17,169 nt of DNA from Oscillospiraceae bacterium. Lineage in GTDB: Bacteria > Bacillota > Clostridia > Oscillospirales > Oscillospiraceae. Shown piece after piece: positions 12,953-17,169 of this stretch; the stretch's first letter is position 1, and every line of letters begins with the position of its first letter. Position numbers and translations under genes: made by a program. The stretch is taken from assembly GCA_017435245.1 (NCBI GenBank), contig JAFSFK010000026.1, positions 1 through 17,169 of the forward strand. Reading direction: 5' to 3'. The notes below the pieces were generated by a model that was not told the origin of the DNA, ran no database searches, and worked only from the letters and a program-made list of their open reading frames with translations.

Positions 12953-15900
12953 TCTTCTACCTCGCTTTGTTCATTTTCATAGGGTGGGATCTGCAGGGTT
13001 ACCTCCTGCTGACCGGTATACAAGATCGATTCTCCCCGGAAGTCCATGATCCAGATCCGGAAGCTGACGCTCTGGGGCATTGGTTTGTCATTATAAACAC
13101 TGCAGTTTAATCTGCATACCGTTTTTTGATGAGGTCCCAAGCGGGCATCGCCAAAGTACAGCGGCGAACTGTGCATATTGATCTCTTGCCCGTCAGCAAA
13201 AACATCCGTCGTTTCCAAGCTGATATCCCGATCGGTATCGTTGACGATGCTCAGATACCACTGGCAGCTGCTTTCATAGTCCCTTTTATAGCTGAGCAGG
13301 CTCACCCGGATCCCCTTTTCTTCAAAGATCACCTGTTCCCCCTCTGCGAAAGGTACTGCCGTGCCGGATTCCGATAATGTCAATGGGCACCAGTATAGTT
13401 CCGACAGAGCGTTTCCGCTGAAAACAGGCGAGTGATCCGTCCGCTTCAGTAAGAGGGTAATTTCTTCCACAGAAGTCATTTCCCAAGGATCCATATCAAA
13501 GTCATCCAGCTCAAACATCTGATAGCTTTTGCTTCCCGACGGGATATTTTCAAAATAGCCTTGCGTGTATGCGTCCACAAAGACCCCGTCGACGGATGCT
13601 CCCACAATGTCAATATTCAACGGATCTTTCCCACGGTTTTCCACACAGATCACGCCTTTCAGCGGATCCCCGGGATGGTTTTCTCCGTCACCTCCCAGCC
13701 CCAACAAGGTCACCTTGTATTCCGGCGTTTCCAGCAGTGTCTGCTGCAGTGCCTGCGCATCAAACTGAGGCCGGTCAAATTTCCAAAACTTTTCCTGTTC
13801 CGAATCTGATACCAGCATTGTTTCCCGGGAAAGGCTCACCCGGAAGGGCTGTTCATACATAACAAAGGCACCGGAAATGCTTTTGCGGATGGAAAGGTCA
13901 AAGCGCAGCTGTCCCGGAGCGTTCCACAGCTCCAGCTTTCCGAAGGCTTCCAGATCCGTGCCTGTATTGCAGCTCACCGTTTCCCCGGCAGGAACACTGA
14001 AGCCGGAGAAGAAGTTATCGCAGTAAACATCATTCCAAAACACATCACTGCCGTTAATATACACGGAATGATCATTTCCGTTGGTAGCACTGAGGACATA
14101 ACGCTCTGCACGGGACAAGATACCGGTATCCTTTTTCTCCAGATACACACGGACTCCTGAATGCTCTGTCAGCAGCACCCGTTCTCCCTGCTGCCAGGAA
14201 ACATCGATAGGCTCCGCCTCAGTGGGTGTTTCCAACCTACCCTCGGTCCGGATGGGGAGCAGCTCTGAGCAATAGCGGTTGCCCTGGGTGTCCTCCACCT
14301 CGAAGAGCAGGTAATACTCCCCCTTTACCAGCGGCGCACAGACAAACTCGATTCCGTTTTCCACCGCATACTCGATTCCGGAAAACATAGTGGACACTTC
14401 CCACTGCTCCACCGGCATAATTGCGCCGTTTTCGTAACGGGTCAAGTAGCGGTGGTCATCGTGGATGAACATACAGGTAGCCCATTGGGAAAGATCCGCA
14501 TCCACCAGCTTGCCACCGGTCAGCACATCTGCTCCTGCATAATGATCGTAAGGCGTCAGAGAGTTGACGGTCACGGCCTTGGTGCGGTTGTCGATGCTCA
14601 AACCGAACCGGTGGGCCACATCCTTTTTTTCATAATCCTCAGGAGCATCTCCCAGGTCCATAGAATAGTTGGAAAGAACAGCATAGACGCTGTATCGGGT
14701 CTGACCCGCCACCGTATCGTGTTCGATGGCCACAGGGATCTGGTATTCCCCAAAATCGTCCTTTACGTACAGAACATCGCCGTCAAAATTGGCAGTAAGC
14801 AAGCCATCGTCGTTGGTCACATCGTGGCTGGAATAGATCCGGGTGAAGTACTCCTCTCCGTCCCGGACCAGAATGTAATACCGGGCCGAAGCAAAACTTT
14901 CCTGCTGGGCATCACTTAGCTGCAGGGTATAGGTACTGGCCGTTGTGCGCTGGGGTGTTTGACTGACCGCAATATCCAGCTTGTCGCTTTCCAGCCAAAT
15001 GTTCTGATAATTTTGCAGATAGGTGTCGTATTCCGGGAACAGGCCTAATCTTTCATAGGTTTTGCCCCAGCTTTCCGCAAAATAATACTTATTGTAGAAA
15101 GGATAGTACAGGGAAAGACCACAGCAGTTTTCCGCATTGGTGGCATTGGAAAGGATCATATCCCCAAGGATCTGCTGTATGGCGGCAGTCTCTTTGGGGT
15201 AGATATCCGCCAACTGCACTGTCATATCCTGCAGGTCAATCAGATCATACTCCGATCCGGTGCTGGCACGTCCCAGAGCACGGGTCTTTACCCGTTTGGC
15301 AGAAAGGGTATTGTACTGGCTCTCTACCGTCCCGGCAGCCTGGGCAAACAAATCGTTAATAGCAGTATTCAAGGCAGGTGCGTAGCTTAAGTCCACACAC
15401 GACAGGGTGGTATCCCTGTTTTCATAGCCACGGCTTTCGTAGTATTCCAGACAGGAGGTCAGATACCCCTGGGTCAGCTGCCGCAGCAGATCCGGTGTCT
15501 TTTCCAGCCCCACTGCCGCCAGAAAATCATAGTTCCACCCGAAAGAGGGTTCTGTTTCCTGGGATGCCACCAGATACGCAGCATAATCTCCCCACACACA
15601 GGCCAATTCCGCCGATGCCATCAGGCAGGCATCGAAACCCACCCAGCTTAATTTATTATCCTGACCAAAAGGGGAATTCTCCATTGCCTGGCCCATTTCC
15701 TGCAGCGTCAGGGTGTCATTGTCAAACAGCATATCCTTGCCGTAGCCAATCACCGGCCCATCTCCGTGATCCCAGAGGATCAAAGCATATTCATCAGCAG
15801 GGAAATTGGCATACCCGTAAGTCAGGAAATTGGAGAGGCAGGCAGCATCTCCCATAGAAGACGTGGGCGTGGAGGTGATTTTTTGGAATCCCTCCGGAGT

Positions 15901-16167
15901 CAGCCACAAAAGGCTGTGCTCCTGGGCGTTGGCGTTCTCATTGTGCCAATGGGGAGAACCACCGGCATACACCACCACATTTACTTTGCTTAGGTCTACA
16001 CCACTGGCTTCCATCTCCATAAGATCCCGGGTGCCGGCACCGGCCTGGGCCTCCAGATCCGAGCCGATCATATAGACCATTACGGTGGTTTTTTCCGGCA
16101 AGTCCGGTGCACCGCAGCCACACAGCACCAGGACCATAAGCAGAAATCCCAACAGCCACTTCTTCAC
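12949..16167 (-). CDS. Clostripain-type (C11) cysteine protease lipoprotein
   Basis: A 1072-residue exported protein. The GTG at 16167 is used since AAGGAGG (16176-16182) lies 8 nt upstream; an in-frame GTG at 16176 overlaps that site. The signal peptide ends in LCGC with Cys18 as lipid anchor. The peptidase region (about 27-395) shows TTVMVYMIGSDLE, then ALILWDHGDG with catalytic His134 and WVGFDACLMASAE with catalytic Cys181, the C11 dyad. Family members cut after Arg or Lys and often self-process. The C-terminal half (400-1072) holds beta-rich modules, three of them similar to each other (about 661-762, 815-908, 942-1040). It heads the minus-strand block and overlaps the M30 gene by 4 nt. 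Its promoter is next to repeat copy D. Confidence 0.9.
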   Translation of the reverse strand: MKKWLLGFLLMVLVLCGCGAPDLPEKTTVMVYMIGSDLEAQAGAGTRDLMEMEASGVDLSKVNVVVYAGGSPHWHNENANAQEHSLLWLTPEGFQKITSTPTSSMGDAACLSNFLTYGYANFPADEYALILWDHGDGPVIGYGKDMLFDNDTLTLQEMGQAMENSPFGQDNKLSWVGFDACLMASAELACVWGDYAAYLVASQETEPSFGWNYDFLAAVGLEKTPDLLRQLTQGYLTSCLEYYESRGYENRDTTLSCVDLSYAPALNTAINDLFAQAAGTVESQYNTLSAKRVKTRALGRASTGSEYDLIDLQDMTVQLADIYPKETAAIQQILGDMILSNATNAENCCGLSLYYPFYNKYYFAESWGKTYERLGLFPEYDTYLQNYQNIWLESDKLDIAVSQTPQRTTASTYTLQLSDAQQESFASARYYILVRDGEEYFTRIYSSHDVTNDDGLLTANFDGDVLYVKDDFGEYQIPVAIEHDTVAGQTRYSVYAVLSNYSMDLGDAPEDYEKKDVAHRFGLSIDNRTKAVTVNSLTPYDHYAGADVLTGGKLVDADLSQWATCMFIHDDHRYLTRYENGAIMPVEQWEVSTMFSGIEYAVENGIEFVCAPLVKGEYYLLFEVEDTQGNRYCSELLPIRTEGRLETPTEAEPIDVSWQQGERVLLTEHSGVRVYLEKKDTGILSRAERYVLSATNGNDHSVYINGSDVFWNDVYCDNFFSGFSVPAGETVSCNTGTDLEAFGKLELWNAPGQLRFDLSIRKSISGAFVMYEQPFRVSLSRETMLVSDSEQEKFWKFDRPQFDAQALQQTLLETPEYKVTLLGLGGDGENHPGDPLKGVICVENRGKDPLNIDIVGASVDGVFVDAYTQGYFENIPSGSKSYQMFELDDFDMDPWEMTSVEEITLLLKRTDHSPVFSGNALSELYWCPLTLSESGTAVPFAEGEQVIFEEKGIRVSLLSYKRDYESSCQWYLSIVNDTDRDISLETTDVFADGQEINMHSSPLYFGDARLGPHQKTVCRLNCSVYNDKPMPQSVSFRIWIMDFRGESILYTGQQEVTLQIPPYENEQSEVEE

Positions 16168-16193
16168 CGAACCCACCTCCTTTTCAATAGCAT

Positions 16194-16222
16194 ATTATAT
16201 CATACGGCCCTGCACCTTGCAA
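16194..16222 (-). promoter_or_regulatory. Sigma-A promoter for the C11-M30 protease operon
   Basis: Read on the minus strand, TTGCAA (16222-16217) and a consensus TATAAT (16199-16194) are separated by 17 bp, 26 bp before the GTG start. Repeat copy D ends 6 bp upstream of the -35 box. Confidence 0.82.
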
Positions 16223-16228
16223 TCTTCC

Positions 16229-16287
16229 AAATTCCGATTTATCCGTTCCCTACGATCATATACAAACAGCTCGCAAAATCGGAATTT
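16229..16287. repeat. Palindromic repeat element, copy D (59 bp, minimal)
   Basis: Perfect 12-bp outer arms AAATTCCGATTT (16229-16240) and their complement (16276-16287) enclose 35 bp with an AGCTCG trace near the right arm that recalls the other copies. It has GA in place of AG after the TTCC, on both arms. It lies between the CooT terminator and the C11 promoter. Confidence 0.78.
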
Positions 16288-16298
16288 AAAAAATGCAA

Positions 16299-16328
16299 AA
16301 CAGTCCCGGACCAATGTCCGGGACTGTT
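16299..16328 (-). terminator. Intrinsic terminator after the CooT gene
   Basis: A perfect 13-bp stem (AACAGTCCCGGAC 16299-16311 with 16316-16328) and a 4-base loop begins one base after the CooT stop codon (16330-16332). On the minus strand it is followed by a T-rich tract (TTTTGCATTTTTT). Confidence 0.9.
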
Positions 16329-16329
16329 A

Positions 16330-16518
16330 TTACTCGGTTTTTACAATGACAAAACCCTCGACCAGATTGGCTTCTGTCAGACTTCCTTCAATGGAAACGC
16401 TGCGGTCCATCAAATCTGTGAGGATCACGCTGCCGTCTCTGCACTCGATGCGCATTACGTTTTTCATCACAACGGCAGAATCCTCCATAGTGTTTTTATA
16501 AACAGTAGAAAGGCACAT
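16330..16518 (-). CDS. cooT: CooT-family nickel-binding protein
   Basis: A 62-residue cytoplasmic protein of the usual CooT length. The N-terminus MCLSTVYK carries Cys2, the residue that binds Ni(II) at the dimer interface in characterised CooT proteins; the remaining beta-strands (VVMKNVMRIECRDGSVILTDLMD, SIEGSLTEANLVEGFVIV) follow the family pattern. CooT is a nickel chaperone linked to carbon monoxide dehydrogenase maturation in Rhodospirillum, but the family is widespread in anaerobes lacking that setting. No CO dehydrogenase, hydrogenase or urease gene is in the window. AAGGAG lies 6 nt before the ATG and overlaps the stop codon region of the upstream His-rich gene, 10 nt away, so they form one transcript. 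Confidence 0.9.
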   Translation of the reverse strand: MCLSTVYKNTMEDSAVVMKNVMRIECRDGSVILTDLMDRSVSIEGSLTEANLVEGFVIVKTE

Positions 16519-16528
16519 AGCTTACTCC

Positions 16529-16969
16529 TTACTGGGCATCCAGGCTGGCCAGAACCATACTTAGCCGCATATTGCCCTTTTCAAAGTCGGATACAGAGGC
16601 CATCACCTGCTCATAGGCAGCGTGGCTGCCAGCCTTTTCCAGTTGGATGGCCAAATCTGCCAGTTCTTTGGCATGAGCGGTATTGTGATTCACCATATAT
16701 TTCATCAGTGCCATCAGCTCTTCCATCGGCGTATGCTGGCAGGCGGATGCACAGCCCTGGCAGCTGTGATCACAATCGTGGCTGTGGGAATGGGCATCCC
16801 CGTGGTCGTGCAGGTGCTCGTGGGTGTGGGGATGCTCGTGAGAATGCTCGTGAGCGTGAACGTGCTCATGGGTATGGGCAACACCGTCGTGGGTGTGCTC
16901 GTGGGAATGCGAATGCTCATGCAGGTGGGAATGGTCGCCACCGGCAATATGATCGTGATGAATATGCAT
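16529..16969 (-). CDS. Histidine-rich metal-binding protein with four-cysteine motif
   Basis: A 146-residue protein starting at the ATG at 16969 (AAGGAG 9 nt upstream); an earlier in-frame start at 17089 would include repeat copy E and the promoter. Residues 1-79 contain 30 histidines, mainly as HxH alternations, then CDHSCQGCASACQH with Cys66, 70, 73 and 77. The C-terminal 66 residues (MEELMALMKYMVNHNTAHAK...DFEKGNMRLSMVLASLDAQ) form two predicted helices with His95 and His99, resembling a small helical domain found in other His-rich proteins of gut Firmicutes. There is no signal peptide or membrane helix. Nickel or other divalent-metal storage or delivery is inferred from composition and from the cooT gene 10 nt downstream; zinc or cobalt cannot be excluded. 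Confidence 0.85.
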   Translation of the reverse strand: MHIHHDHIAGGDHSHLHEHSHSHEHTHDGVAHTHEHVHAHEHSHEHPHTHEHLHDHGDAHSHSHDCDHSCQGCASACQHTPMEELMALMKYMVNHNTAHAKELADLAIQLEKAGSHAAYEQVMASVSDFEKGNMRLSMVLASLDAQ

Positions 16970-16997
16970 AGCAGAATCTCCTTTGCCATTTTTCTTT

Positions 16998-17026
16998 ATT
17001 ATAGCGGTATATGGTTCTGTTGTCAA
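16998..17026 (-). promoter_or_regulatory. Sigma-A promoter for the His-rich/cooT pair
   Basis: Read on the minus strand, consensus TTGACA (17026-17021) and consensus TATAAT (17003-16998) are separated by 17 bp, 28 bp before the start codon. The first two bases of the -35 box are the last bases of the arm of repeat copy E. Confidence 0.88.
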
Positions 17027-17169
17027 ATTCCAGTTTATCGAGCAGTCTTCAATAGAACTTGTAGGGGCGATTATCAATCGCCCGCCCAATTATTTGTGTG
17101 CAAATAATTGGGATTTCCGGAGGAAATCATATATTATCACCTGTCGGTGATGGGATTTTGTTTTACAAA
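17025..17169. repeat. Palindromic repeat element, copy E (left part, cut by window end)
   Basis: The left arm AAATTCCAGTTTATCGAGCA (17025-17044) matches copies A and C exactly over the core. Inside follow four perfect hairpins: GGGCGATT-atc-AATCGCCC (17065-17083), CCCAATTATTTG-tgtg-complement (17085-17112), GATTTCC-gga-GGAAATC (17112-17128) and ATCACC-tgtc-GGTGAT (17136-17151). The right arm is expected beyond the window. The TTTCC-gga-GGAAA module also occurs in copy C. No gene is seen in this last stretch. Confidence 0.8.

Noticed and set aside
16780..16970. Tandem DNA repeat or CRISPR-like periodicity
   Set aside because: The periodic GTGxxCGTG pattern is the coding sequence of alternating histidine codons (HxH) in the metal-binding protein; there are no unique spacers.
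16970..17089. N-terminal extension of the His-rich protein starting at 17089
   Set aside because: It would include the promoter and the arm of repeat copy E; the ATG at 16969 has the proper ribosome binding site.

Overview
The window looks like a chromosomal segment of a low-redox gut-type Firmicute, most likely a Clostridia member of the Oscillospiraceae/Ruminococcaceae. This is inferred from strong AGGAGG-type ribosome binding sites, TTGACA/TATAAT promoters, the gene families present (ThiT with a TPP riboswitch, clostripain-type C11 protease, CooT, S-layer-homology protein, DUF2207) and the abundance of hairpin-rich intergenic repeats. No rRNA, tRNA, phage, IS transposase or CRISPR array is visible.

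Layout. (1) 3-116 is the tail of an unidentified gene ending in a good terminator; 243-1952 is a DUF2207-type membrane protein. (2) 2150-4394 is a plus-strand group: MATE transporter, small multidrug export-like membrane protein, and HIT-family hydrolase. (3) 4675-5744 is a thiamine unit: promoter, TPP riboswitch, intrinsic terminator, a 164-bp imperfect palindrome, and thiT. (4) 5889-7877 encodes a double-headed membrane acyltransferase. (5) 7929-9149 (minus) is a secreted Ig-like/S-layer-homology protein, and 9278-10255 (plus) is a DUF4432 aldose-epimerase-like protein. (6) 10518-16167 (minus) is a block of four genes: a clostripain-type C11 lipoprotein and an M30-type zinc protease lipoprotein joined by an ATGA overlap, then after 79 nt and an internal promoter a PqqD-like protein overlapping an S24/S26 signal-peptidase-like protease. 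(7) 16330-16969 (minus) is a metal-handling pair: a 30-histidine protein followed 10 nt later by a CooT nickel-binding protein.

The most striking non-coding signal is a family of modular palindromic elements. Five copies (A 2007-2087, B 4429-4673, C 10297-10474, D 16229-16287, E 17025 to the window end) share outer inverted arms of the type AAATTCCAGTTTATCGAGCAG but carry different strings of short perfect hairpins inside. They sit only between transcription units, and four of the five end 0-11 bp upstream of a near-consensus -35 box. A second, unrelated long palindrome (4882-5045) lies in the thiT leader and shares its left edge with the U-tract of the riboswitch terminator.

Among proteins, the items most worth a second look are the PqqD + S26 protease pair with no radical SAM enzyme or precursor peptide in view and possibly cotranscribed with two surface proteases, the internally duplicated acyltransferase, and the CooT/His-rich nickel pair. 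All family names rest on motif recognition by eye; no database search was run.
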